Assembly: GCA_034509495.1 (NCBI GenBank) | Contig: CM067508.1 | Span: forward strand, 24,660,240-24,724,239 | Reading direction: 5' to 3' | Source: Acestrorhynchus altus | Taxonomy: Eukaryota > Chordata > Actinopteri > Characiformes > Acestrorhynchidae | DNA: 64,000 bases | Part shown: piece after piece, positions 1 through 12,003 of the stretch | Layout of the letters: each line of letters starts with the position of its first letter | How positions within the stretch are numbered: the first letter of the stretch is position 1 | Notes under the pieces: generated by a model | What the model was told of the DNA's origin: nothing | Databases searched by the model: none | What the model saw: only the letters and a program-made list of their open reading frames with translations | Program-made: the position numbers and the translations under genes

Positions 1-2209
1 ATTGGCTTACTGACTCTTTCACTGACCGATTGCTGGGAAAGGCCTTCAGAATCAGATTAGTGGAGGTATGATTGGGTTAGTGAGAGACTAGCATTGCCTG
101 TAAGATGGGAAGATCTCACTGTGGCGCTGCTTAACCACATGAGCTGCTGTGTGATGGGACATATTTCCAAAAGCGGTGGCATTCTGAGCTTGCTTGCTTG
201 CTTACTTGATCTTTGTTTCATATTTGTTTTGTAGTTTAAAATCCTAAAGTAATCCCTACCCCTGTCACAGGAAAATCAGGATTGGTCTCCACCAATGTCA
301 CAGACATCTTTAGCTGTGAATTCAAGAGAGTTCTGGTCTCACTTTATCTGGTTGGGTGGGATGTCCCAGGGTGCTATTAACTAATATAGGTGTCTGTTGG
401 CAAAATTATATAAACACTAGTGGTGGTGGGGGGGTGTTTTTATTGTTCGGATTACTGCAACAAGACTAAAGCTGGCTTCTTATTCTCCAGCTTCTCGTTC
501 AAGCTTTGTATTCCACAAGAAACGGTTACGTTTCGATGCTTGTTTAACACTTAGAACCTCGGATACTCACTTTGCGGGCAGTTACACACCATTTTCTAGG
601 GTTCAAAACTCAGGATCAGAATAACCTGCATGATACACATATTATAGCAAACTAGACTTACCCTCTCTAACTACGGTATTCTCATGATTGTGTAATGAAT
701 TATCAGCGAAGAATCCAGCTCAGAAAACAGCTACATACATTCATACATTTCCAACTGAATTAAATCCCAGTTTAAATGCCAAAGGAGCTTCCGGTGCATG
801 TTTACTCTGTCCGTGTGTACATGCTCAACCTGCATGCAGACTCCCACTGATCAGCTAGAGGGGGCAGGACCAGATCCAGACATTGGGTTCTAGAGGAGAA
901 TGAGGAGGGAGGGGCTGTTTGCGTTTTTCTTTGCTGACACAGTGTTTCAGAATAAAAGTCAAGTAAACACTGTCAAGTACTTTGAAGAACATATTATTAT
1001 AAATATCCTTGTCAGTCTAATTATCACAAATAATTCATTCAAATTCTTGCATTTACAGCTCAGAACACTCTAGATCAGTTTTCAACAGGATTTCTTGGAT
1101 GTGAAGTATAATTTAGTCCTCATAAGCCAAAAAACAAGAAACTTGTTGGGGAAATTAAATTTTTGAGTAGACTAGGGTCTCCTGAAACCATTATTTGAGG
1201 TGTGTGTCTCCTATAAATATTTTTCTTTTTGGGCAAATAAAAGTACATCACATTATGAAAATATCCAGCAAAAATAGTTGAATAGAACTGAATTTTTCAA
1301 ACAAGATTCCTGTTGCAGTGATTCTTGTAGAGAGTAAGGCATTCAAGACTATTAATATCTTGTCTTTGTTTGAATCAGGACTGTATTGTCTCTCAGCCCT
1401 AATGTCATCACATCACATCAGGTGGTTTCTGATGTGGCCTTGTGGCAGCTCTGTGGGATGTTGTGTGCTGTTTATCTGGCTGTGCTGGGTTTTTTTTCTT
1501 TCTCCAATATCCAGTACTGCATGTTTAACACATATGAGCCCAATAGTGCCGTTGCATGTTTGATCAGTGCTACCTCAAATGTGTTGGGTTTCTGTGATTT
1601 AACGTTTTAACACCCAAACAAGCTTCCCATCCCATAGCCTATTAACATATGCATATATGTTGCTGAAGTCACATGTAACACACTGTAATGGAAAAAAGAC
1701 AGATTAAGAAAGATTACTCTTGAAGGATTATGGTCGTCCTCATGGCTCCATGTTTCTCTTGGAGGTTTGAGTGCATGATGCTCTTGCTGCTAGCGATACA
1801 GCTCGTCAAAGTCACTTTCTGATGCTTTAGTTCTGTCGGAATACACTTGGTGAATTATAAATTAAATGTCCGTTTGTAGCACTGCCTGGAGCATAAAAAA
1901 TCCAACATCTGTCAGCAAGATAAGCACTCTTTGTGCAGCAAATGATGGCAAATAAACACCAAAGCATGATGTGTTGTTATTGTATTGATCTCAGACATGA
2001 AAAGAACTTCTCTCATCTCTGTTGGTCGCAGAGTTTCTCATTAAGCACCCTAAAACAGAACTCTGAACACACACATAAACACACACCATGTTGAGAGCTT
2101 TGTTCTGCTTGATTTGACAAGAATGAGCCATTTCTGTCAGACCTTCTGTCATGTAGTGTGAAGATGGTTGATGCCACATGCTTTGGTTCTCTCTTGTTCT
2201 CTCTCGCAG
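1..2209 (+). other. intron, 5' of first exon in window
   Basis: AT-rich intron that ends in the acceptor CTCTCGCAG at 2209. I looked for the preceding F-BAR exon (the one ending just before SKEI) and did not see it. No clear repeat or open frame of interest was found. Confidence 0.7.
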
Positions 2210-2272
2210 AGTAAAGAAATCGCCTTCCAGCTGCAGGAGGATCTGATGAAAGTTCTTAATGAGCTCTACACG
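2210..2272 (+). CDS. srgap1: srgap1 exon 1 of window (F-BAR)
   Basis: Sixty-three bases, 21 codons, phase 0 to 0, bounded by CTCTCGCAG before and GTGAGT after. It reads SKEIAFQLQEDLMKVLN followed by ELYT. The block is nearly identical to the F-BAR helix segment of vertebrate srGAP1; srGAP2 has SKEVGQQLQDDL here, so this exon alone favours srGAP1. In window numbering these are residues 1-21. About 142 residues should precede it, from remembered family length. Confidence 0.95.
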
Positions 2273-2604
2273 GTGAGTACTGCCATGATTTACACTGATC
2301 TATTGCAAAATACTGACATGCCACTCCTTACCACACTGCATCTGCAGCAGTACACCGACTGTCATAAGTTTGAAGATATTTTTATATGGTTAATAATTAG
2401 GTCAGTGTAATTTAATATGTTACATGTTACATTTAGGTCTGGGATTGAAATCTTATACCAAAATGGCATATATGAAACATCCCAGTACTACCAAAGTGAC
2501 TATTTTGTGTGCTTGGGAGAAAACAAAAGTAACAAAGAGCTAAAGATCTGCTGTCAGAGATGGAAACTTGTCTGTTTCTGCACAGTTTGTGTTGTTTCTC
2601 TTCG

Positions 2605-2975
2605 AGTTCTTCAACAGTGCTCACAGGACGCTGACCAAAGGATGCTTTTTGACTGGATTTTTCTGGTTGTCAGTCCAGCAGTGACACTGTGGTGTTTAAA
2701 CACACCAGCAGCACTGCGGTATCTGATCCACTCAAACCAGCACAACACACACTAACACATCACCACAATATCAGAGTCATTGCAGTGCTGAGAATGACCC
2801 ACCACTCACCTAACACCTGGTCTATGGTGGTCCCGTGGGGTCCTGAACATTGGAAGAGCAGGATGGAAAGGAGGCTAAAAAGTATGCAGAGAAACAGATA
2901 TAATTTTAGAATCATAGAGTTTATAAAATAAACAGTGAACGTAGAGACAAGGAGGTGGTCATATTATTGTTGACT
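2605..2975 (+). repeat. half copy of a fold-back DNA element
   Basis: Contains phrases recurrent in a long inverted-repeat element of fish genomes: CAGTCCAGCAGTGACACTGT, then CCAGCACAACACACACTAAC, then GGAGGTGGTCAT near the end. The same family is present as a two-armed copy at 21721-22387. Only one arm and the centre are recognisable here. Confidence 0.7.
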
Positions 2976-3870
2976 GTTAGGTAACAACAATGGGCCACTT
3001 AAAATGTGACCTGTTTAAATCAGGCAATGTTCTACACATAATCAGATACGACTAAACTCCACCTTTTTAAAAAATTCTGTTTAACTCAACAGCTGATCAA
3101 AAGTAGAACAAAAAAGCTGGAACTATATCACTTCATACATAATTTGATCTGATTGTTTTTCCTTTGGAAATAAATTATGAAAATAAACCTCACAATATTG
3201 AATTTTTTGGAGATGTAATAATATATTGTTTAGTTCAACTATCAGCATCGACAGCTGCTCTCCATACAGATGGTTTGGCCTCAGACATTCATGATCATAT
3301 CTGTCTCCCAGTCAGTTGTAGCCTCAGGCTACAGTTGGCTTGAATGCTGCACATTATTAACTGCACCCTCATCACCATGAGGGGACCAGACCACTACAGC
3401 CACTCCGTGCATGCTCTGACCTTGCTGGATCATTCTGCTTAAACCAGTGATCAATAGTTAATTCCCCTGCTTTAATTGTGGCCATCAGGCTGCGGGTACT
3501 GTGAGATTCACACCTCACTTGTATCTTTGCAGCTCTCTTAACATGCTAATGTGTGGTCTGCTGCTTGAGGCACCAGTAAAAGAGCAGGCAGACGTCTTGA
3601 GTTTGTATGCAAATTTATCATGTTCAAAATCCAGATTATTATGATACTTGATGATGACTGAATGATGCCTTTAAACAAATGAAAACGGCTTTTAGTTAGA
3701 AGTGGAGCATATTCTTTTCCTTTGGATCTACAAGCTTTAAATCTTTAATATAACCATAAATACACGTGTATGGGCTTATACCTACTTTCCTACCCTCAAA
3801 GGTTTCATAGTAGGTCCTCCAAAATAGGGTTCAGTGTGTTAAATAAACCTTTTAATTGAAGTATTTGCTG

Positions 3871-3950
3871 ATCAATGATAACATTATGACCAACACTGTA
3901 CATTCACTGTCCATATTTTCACCTCCTCTTACCGTACAAGTGCACTTTGC
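3871..3950 (+). repeat. terminal fragment of the same fold-back family
   Basis: ATCAATGATAACATTATGACC followed by CATTCACTGTCCAT and AAGTGCACTTTGC parallels the 5' end of the element at 21721. Internal sequence is lost. Confidence 0.6.
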
Positions 3951-4087
3951 ATTTTTTTATATGAATGTAGAGTTAGGAGCCTTGCTCAAGGACTCGTCTG
4001 ACTGAGCTATCCAGGCAAAGAGGGTCGTTCGTTTCTTTCATTATGTTGTTTTAGAAGATCTTGTATTTTCTGGTTACTCTGGCTATA

Positions 4088-4150
4088 TGTATAATGTATG
4101 TATGTATGTATGTATGTATGTAGGTATGGATGTATGTACGTATGTATATG
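4088..4150. repeat. (ATGT)n microsatellite
   Basis: About fifteen tetranucleotide units with a few interruptions (GTAGGT, GGATG, TACG). Confidence 0.9.
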
Positions 4151-5100
4151 TGGTAGTGAGCCATTGCCAATTCTGGGAATTGTTATCATTGCCGTCTGTT
4201 TGTACACTATTCCTTATTAAATAAGTTCTGAACATTGAAAGTAAAAGTTATTCACTTTCCGTCATAGCTCAGACCACAGATTTTCAGGAACACTCCATAG
4301 CCAGCTCAGAGATGACCACCAGCCAGGAAAGAACAGCTGTGAATCACAGGCACACACTCAACAGGAAATAACGCCGCTGATGAGCAGGGCAGATAAAGTG
4401 CTTCCTGTAGCCTTGGAGCATTTTGATATTGTGCATCAGTCCTTCAGTCGATGGCTGTGTTTTCCCCTGAGATATGCTTTTCCCCTGGTATATGAGCTCT
4501 CTCCCCAGTACACTCATGCACTCCAGCCTCCCTCCCACTGGAAGTGTTCCACTAATGCTACAGCTGACATGGACTTCGCACCACCACTCATCAACCGTCA
4601 GAGTCACGATACTGTTGTTTTTACCAGATAGCACCCATCATGCTGGTGTCGAGTGAGTGCATTGCTTGTGTTTGCACTCATTACGCTTTTGTTGTTGCAA
4701 AGATATTGTGTGTCACAGTGCAGTTAACATCTGTTGAGCGGTGTCGTCTTCTGTTAGACCAGATTTAGTCATTTTGAGAAGAATCGCTCCACTGTGGACG
4801 TTGCATCAGAAACCCTACTCAATAAAGACCACATCTAGTAAAATAACAGGTTTTGTGAATTGCTAAAAAGGGTCATTCTAAAATGAGAACTACAAACAGC
4901 AGCCTAAACCTCCATCCCAGCGAGTGGAGAGTGAGGCCCACGGTTTGGTCAACCTTCTTAACCACGTTTCTAATTATACAGTTCTGGACAAGAGAAGGAG
5001 CCAGGATGGCCCAGAGAAACCCAGCCCCTGCTTCAGACTTCGGCCGACTATGTTTGTTTTGGTGGCTGTCTTATAGACAGGCTGTGCTTTGAGTCCAGCT

Positions 5101-5682
5101 GAGGCTTTACTGTACCATGTATTATGAATATAGTGACTTGGTACATTGGTTATGGCCTGGACTGACCCTGAGCGAAAGCACAGCTTGTGAATCGAGCATT
5201 GTGCTTTTGGGTCAGTCAGCTTACGGGCTGAGCTTTTGCAGACAACTGATAAGCCATAACATTAAATTATCTTGCCATTTTTTTTTGTAGTTGCCCCTGT
5301 GCTTCCAGGAACTCCACAAGAACTCTGAAGGTGGTATCTGCCACCAGTACCAACCTTAGCAACAAATCTGTTAAGTTGCAAGGTAGGACATCCATGGATT
5401 GTACCAGTAGGCCTTTGGTGCCCCTGACCCTTTCTTGGTCCACTTTTGGTCAGTACTGACTACTTATACCAGGAGCACCACACAAGACCTGCCTGATGTT
5501 TTGGAGATACTCTGACCAAGTTGTCTAGCCATCACAATTTGGCTCAGTTCATTCAGGCTGGGTTTTGAGGCTTTACTGTAGCAAGTAGTTGGAGTATTGT
5601 GACACAGTGGTTATGGCCTGCACTGAATCTGAGTGAGGTCAGTCGTCTCAAAGGTGGAGATTCTGCAGACAGCTGATCAGCA
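5101..5682. repeat. diverged direct duplication flanking a Tc1-like fragment
   Basis: A segment beginning GAGGCTTTACTGTA and ending GCAGAC(A)(A/G)CTGAT occurs at 5101-5250 and again at 5567-5682. Both copies share a block close to GGTTATGGCCTG. The Tc1-like fragment lies between them. Confidence 0.6.
5251..5546 (-). mobile_element. Tc1-like transposon remnant, internally deleted
   Basis: Begins AAGCCATAACATTAAATTAT and ends CATCACAATTTGGCTC. It includes the ACTCCACAAGA.CTCTGAAGG and CACTTTTGGTCAGTACTGAC blocks, which encode pieces of a Tc1/mariner transposase on the minus strand. No open frame survives. Confidence 0.7.
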
Positions 5683-6139
5683 GCATCCATGCAATTCATT
5701 GCCAGGCTGAAGGACATAGGTTTGTCACACTGTTTAGTTTTGCTGACATGCAAATGTGTTTTTTTTTATTCAAAATGCATTTAGGCATCTGTCACATTCT
5801 TTTCACTCCATTTAAACTTGGTTGCAAACGCATAATTAACTTCTTAGTACCTGATTCGTGTCCTCTGAGTCATATCTGAATGCGTGTTATTGAAGTCGTC
5901 CTAGTGTTACTAATAGCCCACTAACAATAACAATGACTCACGAAATGGGAAAGGGCTTTTAACAATATGCTTCAAGAGAATGAATAAGCTTCTGTTCACC
6001 ACAGGCTTGGAAATGTATTTTTTATGATACAGGTCCTTTAATGCTTTCCTTCATGTTTTTTATGTTTTCACTGTTTTATTTACAGTATTTTCCATTTCAA
6101 GTACTCTGTGAAGCACCTAATTTCTGATTTTTATGCCAC

Positions 6140-7055
6140 AAGCCTAAAATTGTCTAAGCCGCCCTTGTGCCAGCAAACAGATCTGACCAGTTGAGGCATG
6201 GACTCCACAAGACCTCTGAAAGTGTCCTGTGGCATCTAGCACCAAGATGTTAACAGTAGATCCTTTAAGTCCTTTAAGTTGAGAGGTGGGGCACCCATGA
6301 ACATCAGTGAGCTCCTGTGAATCTAACACTGCTAGTTCTCTGGTTGTCCTTGCTTAGACCACTTTTGGTAGGTACTGACCACTGCATATCGGGAACACCC
6401 CACAAGACCTGTCTTCTGTTTGGAGTTGTTTACAATGGGCCGGAAACATGTAGCTCTGTTACTGCCCTCTTCTATCTTCACAGCAGAATTAAAATTAAAA
6501 TAACCATTCTCCACAGTAAAATAAAGATTCTACACCCATCAACAAAATAAGAACCAATCAGCTTGCTGGTTAATTATAAAGTCAATTAAAGAGCCTTTCT
6601 GGTTATGGATAAAGTCCCAACCTTTAACAGAATGAGCCATTTGGCTTTCCTCTGATGGATAACATCCTGCTCTTCAACTAAAAACCTGCTGGTTATGCCT
6701 CAATGTGGAGATCTGCTCAGCACAATATCACATTTTTGTGCATTATTGAGCCTAATGCTGCAAACTATTCACAAGCTTTTATTGGATATGGCCTCCATAA
6801 ATGCTCTACACCTGACAACAATAAAATGGACATAAAATGATGTGGCTTTAAAGGTGGTTTGAATTTGGTTAAAATAGGACACTTTGGCACCTCTTAAAAT
6901 TTGGGTTGCCAACCCCTGATCTAGAACATCACAATTTGGCTCTTGTCAGGGATGACTGTTCTGAGATCCCACCTTTTGGCAGGTGCCACTTTAAGCAGCT
7001 CAATATTATTCACTTCAGCTGTCTGTGCTTTCAATGTTGTGGCTGATTGTTGTAT
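6140..7055 (-). mobile_element. Tc1-like transposon remnant split by about 490 bases of other sequence
   Basis: The left part (6140-6432) contains GGCATGGACTCCACAAGACC and ends in minus-strand codons reading VGCSRYAVVSTYQKWSKQG, the helix-turn-helix region of this Tc1-like transposase family. The right part (6926-7055) resumes with CATCACAATTTGGCTCTTGTC and ends in TGTTGTGGCTGATTGTTGTAT, a decayed terminal repeat. The intervening 6433-6925 is unrelated and looks like a later insertion. Confidence 0.75.
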
Positions 7056-7538
7056 TTAAAAATGGTATACAATTATTCTTTTAATTTTGATTAGGATTTT
7101 AAGGAATTGAAGGAAAAAATGAAGACATTGATTGGTGACGTGCAGCTCCTCTTAGCTCCAGGCCCAGGCAGTGATAATATGATGGCTGAGGGTAAATTAA
7201 GAGCTCCTCTGTGGCCCATTACAGATATATTGTTTCTCTTATGACTTGAGCGTGGTATAAGAATATCATTCTGTGTGCTTGCAGTAACTCTATACTTTAT
7301 AGCAATTCCATGTGTGGAAAATCTACCCCCCCCCACCTGTAACATAGACAGCAGTGAATACACCTCAGGTCTGGGAAATGTGTTGCATGCACATATGCGG
7401 TCATAGGTGCTCATTAGAAACCAATTGGTTAGTGTTGAGTGGGTGGATGAAAGCCTTGCTCATCTGGCAGGTGGTGCAGCTTTCAGGAGTGCAGGTGTCT
7501 GGACTTGAACTTTGATCCCTGAACTCTGGGCCCCACAG

Positions 7539-7721
7539 GTGATGAAGACCTACCACATGTACCATACAGAGAGCATCAGTGCGGAGAGCAAGCTGAAGGA
7601 GTTTGAGAAGCAGGAGGAGAGGCAGATCGGCCGTTCTGGAGATCCGGTTTTCAGCATGCGCCTGGAGGAGAAGCATCAAAGACGTAGCTCCGTCAAGAAG
7701 ATCGAAAAGATGAAGGAAAAG
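7539..7721 (+). CDS. srgap1: srgap1 exon 2 of window (F-BAR)
   Basis: One hundred eighty-three bases, 61 codons, phase 0 to 0, window residues 22-82. It starts VMKTYHMYHTESISAESKLK and ends KKIEKMKEK before GTACAG. The insert GRSGDPVFSMRLEEKHQRRS distinguishes srGAP1 from srGAP2. The stretch is part of the F-BAR coiled coil; the Lys/Arg-rich RRSSVKKIEKMKEK segment is of the kind that contacts acidic lipids. Strongly conserved, no disruption. Confidence 0.96.
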
Positions 7722-9501
7722 GTACAGCACACATTTTGAGTGCTCCCTTAAGGTGCTCAGATGGGCTTGCCAAGCTTCTATAAGGCAGTAGTTCTCAATC
7801 CAGGTCCCGCAGACCCAATGTCCTGGACATTTAGGATTTTGGTATTTATCCTCCAAGGATAAATGGTCCAACTTCCAAGGGATTCTCCAGGACCAGGGTT
7901 GGCAAGCACTGCAAAAAGACTTAATGTATTTTTCATGTATATTTATGTATTTTTCAGTTAGCCCAGATAATCAGCCAAGCTGTTGATTGTGTAATTTTTG
8001 TGTTATGGTGTATTATACAATAAGGAGAAGCTGTTTTAGTTTGGGCTGAATGACTAAATAAATCTGTCACGTTTACATTACTTTACATTCTATAGAAATT
8101 AAACCACAGTTGTTGTTGTTGTTGTTTTAAAATTTGTAACCATATATGCAGTAGTGAGGCCAGACTCACCCACTCATTTGATAGACATGCCCTCTTCACC
8201 TTAACCAAGTGTTTCACAAACTAGCAAGTTGCCAGACAGCATGACTAGAAGTCAGGTCCTGCAAACAATCTCTTCCAGAAAAAGCTGTCAATCACTTAAT
8301 TCCTAAGTTTAATCCCGCTTCTTATTGTATAACCAAAAAATCATTCGAAAAACGGATTTCTGGTTGAATATAAAAAATGTGGCAAAATGAAAAAGTTGGA
8401 TTTGGACACTGAAATGGAAAATGGAGAACAGGAGAAAAATAAGTGTAGTTAAATGTAGAAAATGGTTTATGTCATTGAAACATATTGGGTGGGCAGAGCT
8501 AGAAATCTTACTGCAGCCAGCCAGCAGATATGCTAGATCTCTGATGGCTGTGCTATGAAGAGATGTTGCATTATCCATGTTTTTTAACAGTCATTGATTA
8601 AACCCAACTACATCAAGGTTAGAATAATAAAAGTAAGCAAAACCTCAAGTTTGGTGTAAATACAAGTTATATTTTAGAAAAAATGACTTTTTGATACAAC
8701 TGCAAAAATACTGAAATTATTGATGAAAAATTAGATGTAATTTACAAGAACCAAAAAAGGCTCGTTGGCTGAAAATAGTGTGGGTAAATATGTGCTAATG
8801 GGTAGCTTATTTTAACTCCTTAGGAATCTTAGGATGGACTGATTCATTTGACTTAATCATTTCCTCTTCCACTCCTATACAGTTGACTCAGATTAATGCT
8901 ACGTTTCCTCTCTTGATGTCTCAGGCTATTTGAAAATGTTAAGCCAGCATTTTCAGCACTGGACCTGTTTTAGATGGAAACCATCACGTAAGAGCACCGT
9001 CTCAGTCAGGAGGCCATGCTTTATGCTCTCAGATGACATGTTTTCCGTTAATGCCTGTGACAAATGGGTTTATAGCCGTGGGAAGAGGAGTTTTTTTTCC
9101 TTAGCTCCTTTGACACTTCTTGGAATGCAGGACTGTGGACTGGTTAAAATGGATGTCTGGATGAGTCACTGTCTGTTGGTCAGCCAGTGCAGTTATATGA
9201 CTAACACGCTTCTGCATTCAGGAGACGCGAGAGTGTAAACAGCAGTGGGATGCTATCCAGGATGATGATTTGTTTGTTTACTTTTTAATTGCTGGCCTTT
9301 TGTTCCGTTAGGCTTATTTTTGTCTCACTGCTTGATTTGTCTTTGATGGGTTTTTTTTTTCAAAGAATATTAGATATTCTCCTATTTTCTTGTATATTTT
9401 TGGACATGAGCATTTGCCAGTCATCTTGAGATCTTATAAAGCTGTGGGTTTTCTGTTAAGAATTATTTTACAAGCTGTCTCTTGTTTTTCTCTCCCATCA
9501 G
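7722..9501 (+). other. intron 2
   Basis: Ordinary AT-rich intron ending CTCCCATCAG at 9501. Apart from the small element at 7777-7910 nothing recognisable was found. Confidence 0.8.
7777..7910. repeat. MITE-like element of the hAT-type 'cagtggttctcaa' class
   Basis: GCAGTAGTTCTCAATCC at the left and CAGGGTTGGCAAGCACTGC at the right form imperfect inverted ends. The centre contains the reciprocal phrases GTCCTGGACATTTAGG and TCTCCAGGACC. Confidence 0.5.
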
Positions 9502-9630
9502 AGGCAGGCCAAGTACTCAGAGAACAAGCTGAAGTCCATCAAAGCCCGCAATGAGTACCTGCTTACGCTGGAAGCCACTAATTCTTCCGTCTTCAAGTAT
9601 TATATTCACGACTTGCCTGACTTAATAGAT
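9502..9630 (+). CDS. srgap1: srgap1 exon 3 of window (F-BAR)
   Basis: One hundred twenty-nine bases, 43 codons, phase 0 to 0, window residues 83-125. It reads RQAKYSENKLKSIKARNEY at the start and FKYYIHDLPDLID at the end, with canonical donor GTAAGT. Mammalian srGAP1 has HDLSDLID, so Ser to Pro is the main change. It encodes a central helix of the F-BAR dimer. Confidence 0.96.
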
Positions 9631-10780
9631 GTAAGTACTGGAGAAATGTGACTAGGTGTCATCTTCGGTTGCATGACAAACACAGTTATAAATGGAGCTT
9701 CAGTCTGACTTCAAGTCTTTTGGGAACCCATAGGAATGTCAGCACTGCTGCCTCATTCGCAGGTTGTTGGATTAAACCTACATTTCCTGCTTTTTCCATT
9801 TACATCCACTTTGATCTCAGGAAACACACACACACTCAAGAGCAGACGGGTCTGTCAGATTGCACTTCAATTTAAGCTCTTAAGGCTTCAAATGCAGACA
9901 TGTCTCCACAAAGACATTGGACTAAATTTCATTTTGTTTAAGACTCTGTTCTCCAAACATTAGAGCCAGTTACTGAAGAACATTCCCTTAAGCATTCTGA
10001 TGAGATTTTGATATCTCTGTTTGGAGGGAATGATGAGTTTAACAGTGTCCATGTCAGATGAGGAAAGGAGAGAGTGAGGGATAGAGAGAGCTGTATTGGG
10101 AACAGAGGATGGTCACGTAGGTGTACGCTGGCCCTGTAAAATTTCAGCCGTTATTATTCGCTATAGCATGAGATCACGGCTTGTTTTACTGCCTCACCAT
10201 ATATGTTTAGACTGGTCTTCTATTGTTTTTTTATTTAAATATACTTGTAATTACGCTCCTATTTGCATGTACAAATAGAACATATATAATACTGCTGAAA
10301 AAAATCTTACAATTAATTTTTCCAAAAAGTGAAAATTAAAGGACCAAAAGGCAAAAGGCTTATTTTGTCACCTAGTTGCTTTTTTAATACCTTTGAACTA
10401 TGAATAAGCTGATGTCCCAATACTTTTGTCCATGTTTTGTATATATTTTGGTGTAGCATAATGCCCCAGACTGGGGGTTTGCCTGATCAGCCACACTGTG
10501 CTGATTGTAGCTGTATGTGCAACAGTGTAAAATCACGTATTGGATATTTTCAAAAGACAGCAGACGTCTCCAAACTTTTGAGTGACATTTCTTATTTTTT
10601 CCACGTGTAAAGCAGAGCTCCCTGCAGAGACCTAACAGTAAACAGAGCTGTTTGGTTCATGTGCTCCACTCCACACAGCCTGTCTCTCTGAAAGAAATGG
10701 ACAGTGTGACCTTCCCTCGGCGAGCAATCACAGAATGGACTGTTTAGAGTGAATGCTTCCCAGACGTGCTGTCTCACTCA

Positions 10781-10860
10781 GAGAGAGAGCGAGAGAGAGC
10801 GAGAGAGAGCGAGAGAGAGCGAGAGAGAACGAGCGAGAGAGAGAGCGAGAGAGCGAGAGT
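10781..10860. repeat. (GAGAGAGAGC)n purine microsatellite
   Basis: About eight imperfect ten-base units of GAGAGAGAGC. Confidence 0.9.
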
Positions 10861-11729
10861 GCACAAGCAAGATGGACATGCTTAAAGGAGAGCGAGAAAG
10901 AGAAAGTAGATTAAATTCAGCCATCAGGCCTGAGGAGAAGAATCTGCATGACCTATCTGACTCTTCCACTTTCAGCATGTGTTCTTAAAGCACATCAGGA
11001 GACTGATCCCCTCACACACACTCACACATTCACTCGACGGGTGTCGGAGTGTAATCAGTGGAACCGTCTGCAAGCACAGCGCAGTTGGGAGCAGATACTC
11101 TTAGTCACACTGCAGTGACGAGTCTTGCCTCGAGAAGCACAGTTTTCCTGTAATCTCTGCACTCTGAGACTGTACTTATTTCAGGGAGGAATTGATGTTG
11201 TAAGGTTGAGATGTACCTATGTGGAATTCCAAGGACAATAACCAATAAGTGAGACCTTGTTTTGCCCAGTACCAATCATGTATTTATCTGGTACGAGTAT
11301 GAGCTGTAGGTGAACCGAATAATGAATACAGTAACAAAGGGCAGTCACAGTAGATTAGGTCATCCGATGCTTGTCAGTCCTGAGTACTGCCAGGGCTGCT
11401 GAGCCTCTGTCATACTCCCCTTGCCTGCTAATTTCTAATGCTTAAAGAATGTCTAACATTAGTCATGTCCTAATATGGTCCATAGCTGAAATGAAAGGAC
11501 TTAATAATGCTCAATAAAAAATAGAGGAACATCTTTCACTAATGTACCCTCAAAGGTTAATCCATTAAAAAAAAAACCCCATACTTCGTTTTTGTTTGTC
11601 TGTATGGATGGACAAGTATAACTATAGTTGTTACAGGCTTGAAAAATGTAGTATGGCTAACAGTGGATGGAGACCGATGGCCACCGATGTCCTTTGGCTT
11701 TTGGTTTAATTAGTTAATAGCAAGTTCAA

Positions 11730-11781
11730 TCTCTCTTTCTCTCTCTCTGTCTCTCTGTCTCTCTGTCTTTGTTCTAAGCAG
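11730..11781 (+). promoter_or_regulatory. extended polypyrimidine tract and 3' splice site of exon 4
   Basis: CTCTCTTTCTCTCTCTCTGT and further CTCTGT repeats run into TTCTAAGCAG. The branch-point-like TTCTAAG lies unusually close to the AG. Confidence 0.6.
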
Positions 11782-12003
11782 TGCTGTGACCTGGGCTATC
11801 ATGCCTCTCTGAATCGGGCTTTGCGGACCTATCTTTCGGCTGAGTATAACCTGGAGACGTCTCGCCACGAGGGCCTGGACATCATCGAGAATGCTGTGGA
11901 TAGTCTGGACCCTCGTAGTGACCGCCAGCGCTTTATGGAGATGTACCCCACCGCTTTCTGTCCTCCAGTCAAATTTGAGTTTCAGTCACACATGGGAGAT
12001 GAG
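11782..12003 (+). CDS. srgap1: srgap1 exon 4 of window (F-BAR)
   Basis: Two hundred twenty-two bases, 74 codons, phase 0 to 0, window residues 126-199. It opens CCDLGYHASLNRALRTYLSA and closes KFEFQSHMGDE. The block spans the F-BAR tip helices and the FCPPVKFEF strand. The donor is GTTAGA, weaker than its neighbours, but the frame and the next exon (VCQ) fit mammalian GDEVCQ exactly. Confidence 0.96.

Larger units (their letters stand above)
2273..7538 (+). other. intron 1 (5.3 kb) with several transposon remnants
   Basis: It runs from donor GTGAGT at 2273 to acceptor CCCCACAG at 7538. It holds a half fold-back element, a fold-back end, a tetranucleotide repeat, two Tc1-like remnants and a duplicated segment, each listed separately. 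No other coding exon was seen. Confidence 0.8.
9631..11781 (+). other. intron 3
   Basis: Contains a GAGAGAGAGC array (10781-10860), a decayed Tc1-type terminus near 10400-10440 (CCCAATACTTTTGTCCAT) and a CT-rich acceptor tract (11730-11775). Nothing else is supported. Confidence 0.75.

Noticed and set aside
7401..7871. 156-codon minus-strand frame.
   Set aside because: It overlaps srgap1 exon 2 in antisense and is a shadow of it, with no recognisable domain.
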